A DNA stretch of 64,000 nucleotides from an uncultured Verrucomicrobiota bacterium (GTDB lineage: Bacteria; Verrucomicrobiota; Verrucomicrobiia; Opitutales; Opitutaceae). The notes under the pieces are model-generated. The model had not been told where the DNA came from and searched no databases. It saw only the letters and a program-made list of their open reading frames with translations. The stretch's first letter is position 1; each line of letters opens with the position of its first letter. A program made the position numbers and the translations under genes. The stretch lies in contig CAIQAB010000022.1 in NCBI GenBank assembly GCA_903869675.1, forward strand, positions 62,001 to 126,000. The letters are read 5' to 3'. Shown here piece by piece: positions 52,341 to 61,184 of the stretch.

Positions 52341-54273
52341 TCAGGCGACGGGGGCGAGCGCAAGGGGGGAGCGCAGACGGCGTTGGAGTTCGGAGCGTTC
52401 TTTCAGCAAGGCGGTGGCGTCAAAGGAATTGTCGGTCGCCGCCTGCGCCAGCAAAATGTCGATCTGGCGGAGCCGGGGCGCAAGCGCCCGGGTGCGAAGC
52501 CGGGTCAGCCCCTCAACCACCACCTTGGCCGGGTCGTCAATCTGCGGCTTCTCGAAGAGCAGCGAAGCCACCAAGGCGCGCTCCACCTCGGTTTCCAACA
52601 AGGCATCAATCCGGTCGCGTCCGGGCCATTGCCCTTCGGAAAACTCTGCCAGAAAACGATTAAGCAATGCACCTGCCGTCAGGCGGTCGTCCACCCAATC
52701 ATGGGGACAAGCGACCGCCAGAGCTCCGCCAAGCGTCTCGAAGTGCAACAAGAGCAACAACAGGTCTCGCTCGGGGGCCGCGGAATCATCGGAAGACGAC
52801 GACACCAGAGCAGTGTTTTCTAAACGCTCACCGGCAACGGATTCGCCACCTCCGCCGGAACCGGAACTAGAGCCAGCCACCCCCGGACCGGTGGCGGCGG
52901 CACGACCGCCCCTGGCCAAAAATGAGGCAAAATCCCGCTCAAAGACATCCGGCGTCACCTGCAAGGCCCCCAGGGCGGGCGCAATCTCGCCGAGCAGACG
53001 CCGTCGCAGGAGCTCGGAATCCGCCGCGGCGATGACCGAATAAATTTCGCGCACCGCACCCTGAGTCCGCTCAGCCGTCGCGGTGCGGGCGTCGGGCAGG
53101 ACATAGCGCCGCATGAAGTGCATGCCGCCAAACGAGTTTTTTTTAACCTCTTCGTAGCCCGCCAGCCCCTTCTCCAAAAACAGCAGATCGGGATCGAGCT
53201 TACCCTCGCCCGCCAAAGTGAGGAAACGCACCTCGATACCGGTCTTGAGCGCGAGCGGGAGCAGGCGCAGCGCCGCCTTTTGCCCGGCCGAGTCGCTGTC
53301 AAAAAAGCACTCCAGCTCCGTGTGGTAGCGACGCAGGAGCAGCAACTGGCCCTCGGTGATGGACGTCCCCTGCGGGGCGATCGCGGTCTTTAGCCCGACC
53401 GACCAGCAACGCAGGGCGTCGAGTTGGCCCTCGACCATCACGAAGGGCTTGCCCTCGCCGGCGTGAGCGCGCGCGCGGTCGAGGTTAAAAAGAAGGTTGC
53501 CCTTGGTGAAAATCGGGGTCTCCGGCGAGTTTACGTATTTGGCCTCGCGCGACTTGTCGTCCTCCGGCGTGAGCGCAGTCTGACGCGCGGTAAAGGCCAC
53601 CACCCGCCCCTGATGGTCTCGGATGGGAATCATGAGCCGGCCGCGAAAGCGCGGCTTGAGCGCCTGCACCGTCATCAGCGCGTCATCGTAAAGATAGAAC
53701 AAGCCGCACTGGCGGATTGCCGCTTCCGAGAATTTTTTGCGCAATACCGCCGCCCCGAGACCGCAGCACTGAGCGTCCGCTAGGCCGATCTTAAACTCGT
53801 CCGCCAACTCAGCCGGAAACCGCCGGTTGGCCGTCCAGTAGTCGCGCATCCATTTCGCCGCATCCCCCCCCCCCCTTGAAGGCTTGGTGCAGATGCTCGG
53901 TCGCAAACTCATGCAGGTCGAAGAGCTCCTGCCGGAGCGAGCGCTCCTCGCGCGAGGGACCGCCGCCGCCCTCCTCGTATTCGAGCGCGACATTAAAACG
54001 CTGCGCCAAGGCCTCGATCGCCTCGGTGAAGTTCAGTCCCTCGGTCTCCTGGACGAAGGAAAAGATGTCGCCCGACTTGCCGCAGCCAAAGCACTTGTAA
54101 AAGCCTTTATCCGAGTCGAAGTGGAAAGAAGGAGTCCGTTCTTGGTGGAAAGGACAGAGGGCCTTGAAGCGACTGCCGCCGGCGCGACGGGGCGTGGCGA
54201 CGCGCGAAACCACATCCACGATGTTGATGCGCAGCTTGAGGTCCTGTTTGCAGCTTTCTTTGAGGCGCGGCAT
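52341..54273 (-). CDS. dnaG: DNA primase DnaG, reading frame broken at a 12-G run
   Basis: The N-terminal zinc domain (frame 1, 54273 to ~53876) has the CHC2 finger [11 protein letters not shown] ... [14 protein letters not shown] with Cys40, His43, Cys61, Cys64, but this frame then runs into a run of 12 G (53875-53864) and ends after 154 codons. The rest of primase continues in another frame: [17 protein letters not shown], the TOPRIM motifs [14 protein letters not shown] and [16 protein letters not shown], and the C-terminal helicase-binding region. Removing one G (or adding two) would fuse them into one ~640-residue protein. As dnaG is essential, a sequencing/assembly error or slippage is likelier than a true pseudogene; I annotate it as one gene with a note. 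Confidence 0.88.
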
Positions 54274-54331
54274 CGCGGGCGGATTTGCACTTTCGGCCCG
54301 GCGGTTGCTCTGTCAAGGACTGCGCCCGCTC

Positions 54332-55408
54332 ATGTCTCTCCGCCTCCTGCTCACCACCGTCGCCCTGCTGCTTGCCTTAAGCCCGCCTTCCCGCGCGCAA
54401 ACCCTCTGGGAAGCCCCTCTCCCCACCCTCGCCCCCGGGGTGAGCGCCGCCATGGCCAGCCCGGATCACTATGCCGGCGCCGTGGAGTCGCTGCTGCAGA
54501 GTTTTGAGACTAAAGTCGGCCGCCGCCTAACCCCCGGCGCCAAGGCCAAAGTCGGCCTCAAGCTCTACGCCGAATCCGGCCCAGGCCTCGCCACCCCCCA
54601 GCCCCTCGTGCGCGCCGTGATCGAGTCCCTCATGCGCCGCGGCTACACCCGCGAAAATATTTTTCTCGTCGGCTTGAACCAGCTCCGCCTTCGCCTCAGC
54701 GGCTACCTGCCCGCTGACCCGCTCCTCCCTCCACCCTTCGCAGGCCACCCTTTTTTTGTGCTCGAATCGGGCCGCTTCTACGACCCGGTCTGGTTCTACG
54801 ACAGCCCCCTGCCCTCGCGATTCGACCCGATCCTTTCCGGCCGCCAGGATCAGGCGCCCAATTACGATCTCGACCGCCTCTCCGCCGCCAGCGCCGACCC
54901 GAAGTCCGACCGCGACGCGGACCGCAAGAGCTTCCTGGCCACCCCGCTTTTTCTCGAGGCTGATTTCTGGATCAACCTGCCCGTCTACACGGACCACGAG
55001 TCGCTCGGGGTGAACGGCGCTCTCGTCAACGCCACCCTTTGGAACGCGTCCAACACCTCGCGCTTTTTTCGCAGCACCCGCAGCGCCCCCGCCGCCGTAG
55101 CCGAGATGGCCGCCATCCCCGAGTTACGCCAGACATGGGCCTTCACCCTCGCCAGCCTCGAACAGTGGCAATTCGTCGGCGGTCCGGCCTTTAACTCCCT
55201 TTACACCCGAGGAGAACCCCGGCTCTGGCTCGGCACCGACCCCGTCCGGATGGACGCCCTCATGCTCGCCCGCATCAACCAAGCCCGCCGCGAGGCCGGC
55301 TTCGAGCCGGTGAACGAGGAGATCCGCACCCTCGAATTCGCCGAAACCCTCGGCGTGGGTAAACGCCGCGGCGATGAGCCTGCCATCGTGCCGACCAGCG
55401 CGAAATAA
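54332..55408 (+). CDS. Exported DUF362-like protein
   Basis: 358 residues with a signal peptide (LLLTTVALLLALSPPSRAQ). The mature part resembles DUF362-type proteins: TPGAKAKVGLKLYAESGPGL, VIESLMRRGYTRENIFLVGL, FWINLPVYTDHESLGVNGAL, and the later DPVRMDALMLARINQARREA. There is no cysteine cluster in this version, whereas some family members bind Fe-S. Function unknown. It is divergent from dnaG with only 58 bp between the two starts, so they share a compact promoter region. Confidence 0.7.
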   Translation: MSLRLLLTTVALLLALSPPSRAQTLWEAPLPTLAPGVSAAMASPDHYAGAVESLLQSFETKVGRRLTPGAKAKVGLKLYAESGPGLATPQPLVRAVIESLMRRGYTRENIFLVGLNQLRLRLSGYLPADPLLPPPFAGHPFFVLESGRFYDPVWFYDSPLPSRFDPILSGRQDQAPNYDLDRLSAASADPKSDRDADRKSFLATPLFLEADFWINLPVYTDHESLGVNGALVNATLWNASNTSRFFRSTRSAPAAVAEMAAIPELRQTWAFTLASLEQWQFVGGPAFNSLYTRGEPRLWLGTDPVRMDALMLARINQARREAGFEPVNEEIRTLEFAETLGVGKRRGDEPAIVPTSAK

Positions 55409-55483
55409 GGCCCGCCACAACCAAAAACACCCTTGCGACCCGCTCCCGGGCAGAGTCCCCTTCACCTTCATCCTTTCGCCGCC

Positions 55484-55864
55484 ATGACGACCGTCGCCGA
55501 TTTCGCTCCAGTCCTGATCCAGTTGCTCCTAGCCGCCGGCCTCGCCGGCCTCATCGTTGGGGTCAGCCACCTGCTTGGCCAGCGCTCGCGCAAACGCACC
55601 GCCATCACCGACACCGCCTACGAGTGCGGCGTGAAGGCAGAAGGCATAGTCCACACCCGCTTTTCGGTGAAATTTTACGTCACCGCGATGTTGTTCATCC
55701 TCTTCGATATCGAGGTCGTTTTCCTGATCCCGTGGTCCTTGATCTACCGCGATTTCCTGGCCAACCACATCGCCATCCTCGCCCCGATCGGCTTTTTCTT
55801 CGGTGTCCTCGTCCTCGGCCTTTTCTACGAAATCAAAAAAGGCGCGCTGGAGTGGGAAAAGTAA
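55484..55864 (+). CDS. nuoA: NADH-quinone oxidoreductase subunit A
   Basis: A 126-residue membrane protein of the NuoA/ND3 family. Three membrane helices are visible; the conserved loop is TAYECGVKAEGIVHTRFSVK followed by FYVTAMLFILFDIEVVFLIP, the diagnostic NuoA segment with acidic residues inside helix 2. Normally nuoA leads a 13-14-gene operon; here the next gene downstream encodes the EIIA-diadenylate cyclase fusion and no nuoB follows within the window, so the gene is detached from any local nuo operon. ATG 55484 is preferred over 55433. Confidence 0.9.
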   Translation: MTTVADFAPVLIQLLLAAGLAGLIVGVSHLLGQRSRKRTAITDTAYECGVKAEGIVHTRFSVKFYVTAMLFILFDIEVVFLIPWSLIYRDFLANHIAILAPIGFFFGVLVLGLFYEIKKGALEWEK

Positions 55865-55927
55865 CCCTCACGCGGCCCATCAAGGCCGCCGCCCCTCCGG
55901 GCGTCCTGCCCGTCCCCGCCTGAGCGC

Positions 55928-57295
55928 ATGCGCCTAGAACGCCACATCTCCCGCAACCGCTTCGTCGAGCTGAAGTCGACCGACCTGAAGGGCGCGCTAA
56001 TCGAGCTGCTCGAAAACGCATCCACCTGCTTCCCGGACCTCCGCCGCGAAAACCTCCTGCGCAGCCTCCTCCAGCGCGAGAGCACGATGACCACCTACTT
56101 GGGCAACGGCGTTGCCCTGCCCCACGTGCGCGTGAAAATGTCCCGCCGCTACGTGCTCGTGGTCGGTCGCAGCCGAGAAGGCGTCGAGCATGACGGCTCC
56201 TTAGGCGACGAACGCGCCCACCTGCTGCTACTGCTCCTGGCCGACGAACGCGCCCGCGACTACCTCCAGGTCCTCGCCACTATCGCCCGCCTCGTGAAGG
56301 AGCCCGAACTGGTCGCCAGCTTGGTCGGCGCACCCAACCTCAACGCTCTCCACAGCCGCCTCGTCGCTGGCGTCGGCGGCATCCTCGCCCGCCCCGTCCA
56401 AGCCCAGCAAAACCGGGTCAACCGGCTGATGATCCGCGAGGCCGACCGCATCGCGCGCGGCGCCGTCTGCCGCGCCATCATGGTCTTCGGCGACACCTTC
56501 ATAGGTGGCATAGAGCCTGGGGCCTGGTTCCCCAAGGCCAAGACCATCCTCGTGACCCGCAACCACGTGGAGCTGGATGACGAATCGGCCGCTGATCGCG
56601 CCGTCCAAGTCATCCAAGTGCGCTCCTTCTCCACCCAGCGCCTGGCCCAGCTGCGCAGCGCCATGTTCATCGCCCTGACTCGCGGCGTGATCGCCTTCAA
56701 CGATCGCATCTGCTGCGTCGGCGGCCTCGCCGGGAGCAACCAGTTCGACACCGTCGTAATCGTGGACGTAGAGCGCGAGTTCCAGACCCTGCTCGGTGGC
56801 CACGCCGACCTCCTGCCCGACGATGTGAAACCCGAGGTGCTGGAACGGGTGATCGGCATCGCCATGGAGCTCGGAGTGGAGGGCCGCGAGGGCAGACCTG
56901 TCGGCTGCCTGTTCGTCGTCGGCGACGCCACTCGGGTCGAGAAGCTCACCAAGCCGCTCGTCCTCAATCCGTTCTACGGCTACAAGGAGGAGGATCGCAA
57001 TATCCTCAACCCCTTCATGGACGAGACCGTGAAGGAGTTTTCCTCCATCGACGGCGCCTTTGTGATCCGGGGCGACGGCGTGGTCGCCAGCGCCGGGAGC
57101 CTGCTCCTCGCCGCCGACACCGACCATGCCCTGCCCAGCGGACTGGGCAGTCGCCACGCCGCCGCCGCCGCCGTGTCCGTCGCCACCGAATGCGTGAGCA
57201 TCGTGGTTTCGTCCAGCACCGGCCAAGTCACCCTGTTCCGCCGCGGAGTGATGCTCCCCCTCACCGAGCGCAAGCTCAACCCCGGCGCGGCCTGA
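55928..57295 (+). CDS. PTS EIIA domain fused to CdaZ-type diadenylate cyclase
   Basis: 455 residues in three parts. ~1-145: a PTS_EIIA_2 domain with the phosphoacceptor in LGNGVALPHVRV (His66). ~160-235: a middle alpha/beta region (ADRIARGAVCRAIMVFGDTF, GAWFPKAKTILVTRNHVELD) resembling the pyruvate-kinase-C-like domain placed before the cyclase in archaeal CdaZ/DacZ. ~320-445: a DisA_N diadenylate cyclase domain: GRPVGCLFVVGDATRVEKL, LNPFYGYKEEDRNILNPF, IDGAFVIRGDGVVASAG and the catalytic GLGSRHAAAAAVSVATE. It would make c-di-AMP from ATP with activity possibly controlled by phosphorylation of His66. The gene starts 64 bp after nuoA and precedes a sensor kinase. Confidence 0.85.
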   Translation: MRLERHISRNRFVELKSTDLKGALIELLENASTCFPDLRRENLLRSLLQRESTMTTYLGNGVALPHVRVKMSRRYVLVVGRSREGVEHDGSLGDERAHLLLLLLADERARDYLQVLATIARLVKEPELVASLVGAPNLNALHSRLVAGVGGILARPVQAQQNRVNRLMIREADRIARGAVCRAIMVFGDTFIGGIEPGAWFPKAKTILVTRNHVELDDESAADRAVQVIQVRSFSTQRLAQLRSAMFIALTRGVIAFNDRICCVGGLAGSNQFDTVVIVDVEREFQTLLGGHADLLPDDVKPEVLERVIGIAMELGVEGREGRPVGCLFVVGDATRVEKLTKPLVLNPFYGYKEEDRNILNPFMDETVKEFSSIDGAFVIRGDGVVASAGSLLLAADTDHALPSGLGSRHAAAAAVSVATECVSIVVSSSTGQVTLFRRGVMLPLTERKLNPGAA

Positions 57296-57394
57296 GCGGA
57301 ATCTCCAACCGTCAAACCTAAGTCGGCCCGGTCATAGACCCGAAGGGCGTGGGCATGGGGCTGAGCAGATTGGTGTAAAAACCCAAAGCCATCC

Positions 57395-59164
57395 ATGCGC
57401 CCGCCCGGAGGCTTTACGCCGGACAAGACGGAGACCACTTTGCCTCCCGTGGATCCCTCGACGTCCCCCCCCCACGCTTCCGAGCACGCCCTGCTCCACG
57501 CGGTTAGCCGCCTCGCTACCACGGCTGAAAGCCCGCGTCTCGCCATGGTCGAGATCCTCCGCCTAGCCATCGACCACCTCGGCGCCTCATCCGGCTCCAT
57601 CTCACTTCTCAATCCCGACACTAGCCGCCTAGAAATCGAGGTTCATCAAGGCATGCCCGCCGACATCGACGAGGTCGCGCTCCGCCCCGGTCAAGGTATC
57701 ACTGGCTGGGTTGCTTTTCACGGCCGACCCCAGCTTGTCCCCGACGTCCGAGCGGACCCGCGCTACATCCCTGTGCGGCCCACCGTGCGCGCCGAGATCA
57801 CCGCACCCCTAGTCCCCGCCAACGGCCAGATTCTCGGTGTAATCAACCTCGATAGCGACACCCTCGGCGGCTTCGGCCCCGAACACCTGCGCAGCCTGGT
57901 CGCCCTCGCCGAGGAAAGCACCGCCGTGCTGCTCCGGCTCTGGCAGCTCCAACACCTGCGGGGCAAGGCTGGCCAGCTCGAAAACCTCGTCAGCGCCGGC
58001 CTCACCCTCGTCACCAAGCTGGAGCGACAGGAGCTGCACGACGCCATCTCCCGCGATGCTCGCGGCCTACTCTCGGCGCGTGCGTGCCTACTCTTTGAAT
58101 ACAACCCGGCCAGACGCTGCCTCCGCGCCGTATCCCTCGCCGGCCTGACTGATACACCGCTGCCTGAAGGAGACCTCCCGCTCGAAACCAGCCTCGTCGC
58201 CGGCGCCCTGAATACCCGCCGCGCGATCGAGTTCGCCAACGTGCAGTCGCCCGAGTTCCTCGACGTGGTCGATCTGCCGCGCCACCCCGCCCTCCGCTCC
58301 TTGCTCGCGGTGCCGATGTTCTGGGAAAACGAGGCCGTTGGCGTGCTCGCCGTGTTCACCGACCACACCCACCGGTTTAATAACGACGAGAAACGTCTGC
58401 TCGCCGCCTTCGCCAGCCTCGCCGCCGTCACCCTCCAGAACTCCCGCCTATACTCCCGCGTGTTCCAGAGCGAAGACACCCTACGCAAGAACGAGCAACT
58501 CACCACCCTCGGCCTGCTCGCCGCCGAGATCGCCCACGAGATCCGTAATCCGCTGACCGTGATCAAACTGCTCTACGGTTACCTCGGGCTTGATTTCCCC
58601 GAAAACGACCCCCGCCGCACCGACGTGCGCGTGATCGGCGAAAAACTCGACCAGCTCGAGGCTATCGTCTCCCGCGTCCTTCAGTTCGCCAAGGCCCCCT
58701 CGTCCATGCATTGCCGCTGGAACGTCGCCGACCTCGTGGGCGACACCCTCGTGCTGATCCGCCTGAAACTCGCCCAAAGCAAGATCCGCCTTCGCTTCGA
58801 GCCCCCCGCCAAACCCCTCCACGTCGATGTCCACAAGGGCCAGATCCAGCAGGTGCTGCTCAATCTGCTGCTCAACGCCACGCAGGCGATGGGCCAGGGC
58901 GGCGCCATCACCGTGCGCGTCAGCACCGAGCACCATGAGGGCGCGGGCCAGGCCGTGCTCGACGTGATCGACACCGGCCGCGGCGTGCCGCCCGAGCTTG
59001 CCGCGCATATTTTCGATAGTTTCCTCTCCGGCCGCGCAGACGGCACCGGCCTCGGGCTGGCTATCGCAAAACGCATTCTGCTCTCCCACCACGGCGACAT
59101 CAGCCTGCACGCCACCGGCCCCGCCGGCACCACCATGCGCGTCCGCCTCCCCCTCGCGCCCTGA
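57395..59164 (+). CDS. GAF-GAF sensor histidine kinase
   Basis: 589 residues without membrane segments. Two GAF domains occupy ~25-175 (LDHLGASSGSISLLNPDTSR; QGITGWVAFHGRPQLVPDVR) and ~195-355 (ARACLLFEYNPARRCLRAVS; RSLLAVPMFWENEAVGVLAV). The HisKA box is LLAAEIAHEIRNPLTVIKLL with phospho-accepting His381, followed by the HATPase N, G1 and G2 boxes (VLLNLLLNATQAMGQGGAIT, VIDTGRGVPPELAAHIFDSF, GTGLGLAIAKRILLSHHGD). No response regulator is adjacent. Being cytosolic and next to the c-di-AMP fusion gene, it may sense a small molecule or redox state; inference. Confidence 0.9.
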   Translation: MRPPGGFTPDKTETTLPPVDPSTSPPHASEHALLHAVSRLATTAESPRLAMVEILRLAIDHLGASSGSISLLNPDTSRLEIEVHQGMPADIDEVALRPGQGITGWVAFHGRPQLVPDVRADPRYIPVRPTVRAEITAPLVPANGQILGVINLDSDTLGGFGPEHLRSLVALAEESTAVLLRLWQLQHLRGKAGQLENLVSAGLTLVTKLERQELHDAISRDARGLLSARACLLFEYNPARRCLRAVSLAGLTDTPLPEGDLPLETSLVAGALNTRRAIEFANVQSPEFLDVVDLPRHPALRSLLAVPMFWENEAVGVLAVFTDHTHRFNNDEKRLLAAFASLAAVTLQNSRLYSRVFQSEDTLRKNEQLTTLGLLAAEIAHEIRNPLTVIKLLYGYLGLDFPENDPRRTDVRVIGEKLDQLEAIVSRVLQFAKAPSSMHCRWNVADLVGDTLVLIRLKLAQSKIRLRFEPPAKPLHVDVHKGQIQQVLLNLLLNATQAMGQGGAITVRVSTEHHEGAGQAVLDVIDTGRGVPPELAAHIFDSFLSGRADGTGLGLAIAKRILLSHHGDISLHATGPAGTTMRVRLPLAP

Positions 59165-59252
59165 GTCCAGACGCCTCTTTGCATCCCGAGTTTTCCGCAC
59201 CGAACTCCCCTCTCGGTTTGCCCAGGAACGAGGCTCTGCTCAATTTGCTACC

Positions 59253-60221
59253 GTGTTAGATCCCTTCGGCCGCTCTATCGACTACTTGCGCATCTCCGTC
59301 ACCGACCGGTGCAACGAACGCTGCCTCTACTGCATGCCCGAAGGCTACAAGGGCTGGGCGAAACGCGCCGACCACCTCTCCGCCGCCCAACTCGTCACCG
59401 TTGCCCGCGCCGCTTCGCGTCTGGGTTTCACCAAATTTCGCCTCACCGGCGGCGAACCCCTTCTCCGCGAAGACCTGGTGGAAATTGCCCGCGGTATCGG
59501 CGCATTCGATAACCTCCACTCCCTCGGCCTTTCGACCAACGGCACCCGCCTCGCCCCTCTGGCAGCCGACCTAGCAGATGCCGGCGTGCGCTCCATCAAT
59601 GTCTCCCTCGACGCCCTGGACCCGGCCACCTACCGCCGGATCACCGGGGGCGACGTTGCCCAGGTCCTCACTGGTATCGACGCCGCCCTCGCCGCCGGAC
59701 TGTTTGTAAAGCTGAACACCGTGCTGATGCGCGGGGTGAACGACCAAGCCCTGGCCGGCCTAGTCCGCTTCGCCGCCGCCCGTCGCCTGCCGATCCGTTT
59801 CATCGAGTTGATGCCCCTGACCCGGACCGACGTGCTCACGCCGGTCAATTTTCTCTCCCTCGCCGACGCCCGATCCATCCTAGAGACCGACCTCGGGCCG
59901 CTCCGCTCCCTGCCCCACTACCGCGCCGGCCACGGCCCCGCCCGCTACCATGAATGCCCCGAACTGCCGGGTGCCCGCATCGGCTTGATCGGCGCCCTGT
60001 CCGAGCAGGATTTCTGCGCATCCTGCAACAAACTCCGCCTCACCGCCGACGGGAAACTCCGCCCCTGCCTCGGTCGCCACGGCGAACTGGACCTCGCCGA
60101 AGCCCTCGCCACCGACCGCCTCGAGACGGCCATCACCCAAGCCATCGCCCAAAAACCCGAGGACCACGAATTCCGCGCCGACTACCACCCCGTCCGCCCC
60201 ATGACCGCCATCGGTGGTTGA
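59253..60221 (+). CDS. moaA: GTP 3',8-cyclase MoaA
   Basis: A 322-residue radical-SAM enzyme for the first step of molybdenum-cofactor synthesis (GTP to 3',8-cH2GTP). The N-terminal Fe-S motif is SVTDRCNERCLYCMPEG (Cys20, Cys24, Cys27), FRLTGGEPLLREDL and SLGLSTNGTRLAPLAADLAD follow, and the second cluster is in QDFCASCNKLRLTADGKLRP with CLG following. The protein ends in Gly-Gly, as MoaA does. I take GTG 59253 (VLDPFGRSIDYLRIS) because the larger open frame from 58998 runs through the end of the kinase gene. Confidence 0.93.
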   Translation: MLDPFGRSIDYLRISVTDRCNERCLYCMPEGYKGWAKRADHLSAAQLVTVARAASRLGFTKFRLTGGEPLLREDLVEIARGIGAFDNLHSLGLSTNGTRLAPLAADLADAGVRSINVSLDALDPATYRRITGGDVAQVLTGIDAALAAGLFVKLNTVLMRGVNDQALAGLVRFAAARRLPIRFIELMPLTRTDVLTPVNFLSLADARSILETDLGPLRSLPHYRAGHGPARYHECPELPGARIGLIGALSEQDFCASCNKLRLTADGKLRPCLGRHGELDLAEALATDRLETAITQAIAQKPEDHEFRADYHPVRPMTAIGG

Positions 60222-60526
60222 CCCGCCAAACTTCCCCTCCATCCCGAACTGGCAGCGCATAAAATCGCCGCGTAATGATGCAAAAATCAGTTCCCAGACC
60301 TGAATAAGCAAGATTCCCTCCGCTGTCGAAGGGATGGAAGTGGAGTGGCTCAGTCTACGGCTTTACCTGCTCAGGCTGGCTGGTTTTATGCACAGCGGCA
60401 TCGTTGGTGAGCTCCTTTTCAACACCCCGCAACGAACACCTTGTTCTAGCCTGCGCCCTCCACCCTGATCGTCTCCCTAGCCTATGCCGGCTAAGCCTAT
60501 CCCCGCAGCCCATCACCAACCCGCTT
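60222..60526 (+). other. Non-coding gap between moaA and moaD with complementary segments
   Basis: A 305-bp gap inside the moa operon, unusually long compared with the 3-35 bp gaps that follow it. Sequence CCGCTGT (60320-60326) is perfectly complementary to ACAGCGG (60392-60398), and CCCT (60316-60319) can instead pair with AGGG (60330-60333), so two alternative structures are possible. Its position before moaDE/moeA/moaC/mogA suits a leader RNA such as a molybdenum-cofactor riboswitch, but I could not match a conserved riboswitch core. On the minus strand parts are also open but show no protein similarity. Confidence 0.3.
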
Positions 60527-60766
60527 ATGACTCTGCTCTACTTCGCCCAGGTTCGTCGCATAACCGCGCTCGCCTCGGAGTCGTTCAATATGGGGACTCC
60601 GCTGACCAGTGACGAACTCTGGCAACATGTCCTGCAACGCCATCCTGACCTCGCCTTGCTCCGTCCCGCGATCCGCCTCGCCCGCAACGGCGCGTTCGCC
60701 TCGGCCGAAACCGTTTTCAACCCCGGTGACGAAATCGCTCTGATCCCGCCCGTCTCCGGAGGCTGA
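60527..60766 (+). CDS. moaD: Molybdopterin synthase small subunit MoaD
   Basis: A 79-residue ubiquitin-like sulfur-carrier protein. It has the family start LLYFAQVRRITALASESF and the obligatory C-terminal IPPVSGG with Gly-Gly, which is adenylated and thiocarboxylated. ATG 60527 is preferred over an open frame from 60404. moaE follows after 3 bp. Confidence 0.9.
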   Translation: MTLLYFAQVRRITALASESFNMGTPLTSDELWQHVLQRHPDLALLRPAIRLARNGAFASAETVFNPGDEIALIPPVSGG

Positions 60767-60769
60767 CCC

Positions 60770-61162
60770 ATGCTCCTCCACATCCAGTTCAGCCCCGAAC
60801 CCATCCCCGCCGCCCTGCCCGCACTCAGCCTAGGCTCGGAGACCGGCGCTTTCGTGGAGTTTCGCGGCTTTGTGCGCGGCGAGGAGGGTGACCACACCAT
60901 CGGCGGCCTAGTCTACGAAACCTACCAACCCATGGCCGAGCGCGAGATCACCCGTATCGCCGAAGCCCTCGTGGTCGATCACCCCGTCCAGGCCGTTCGC
61001 ATCCTTCACCGCCTCGGCCCCGTGCCGGTGGGTGAGGCCGCCATCTGCCTCGGCGTGGCCGCTCGCCACCGCGCCGAGGCCTTCGCCTTCCTCGCCAGCT
61101 TTATGGACCGGCTGAAAAAAGACGTGCCCATCTGGAAAACCGACACGCTGCCCGCAGCCTAA
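60770..61162 (+). CDS. moaE: Molybdopterin synthase large subunit MoaE
   Basis: A 130-residue protein. Diagnostic elements are GAFVEFRGFVRGEEGDHTIG, VYETYQPMAEREITRIAEAL, GEAAICLGVAARHRAEAFAF, and the catalytic-lysine segment RLKKDVPIWK. With MoaD it inserts the dithiolene sulfurs into cPMP to make molybdopterin. The start lies 3 bp after moaD. Confidence 0.92.
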   Translation: MLLHIQFSPEPIPAALPALSLGSETGAFVEFRGFVRGEEGDHTIGGLVYETYQPMAEREITRIAEALVVDHPVQAVRILHRLGPVPVGEAAICLGVAARHRAEAFAFLASFMDRLKKDVPIWKTDTLPAA

Positions 61163-61184
61163 TTTATTCGTGCCGCCACCGTCC

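Noticed and set aside
56228-57226. Antisense open frame of 332 codons within the EIIA-diadenylate cyclase gene
   Set aside because: Low-complexity Gly/Asp/Ala/His sequence opposite well-conserved cyclase motifs.
60222-60526. Minus-strand open frame in the moaA-moaD gap as a transposase remnant
   Set aside because: The translation showed no transposase motif, terminal repeats or target duplication.
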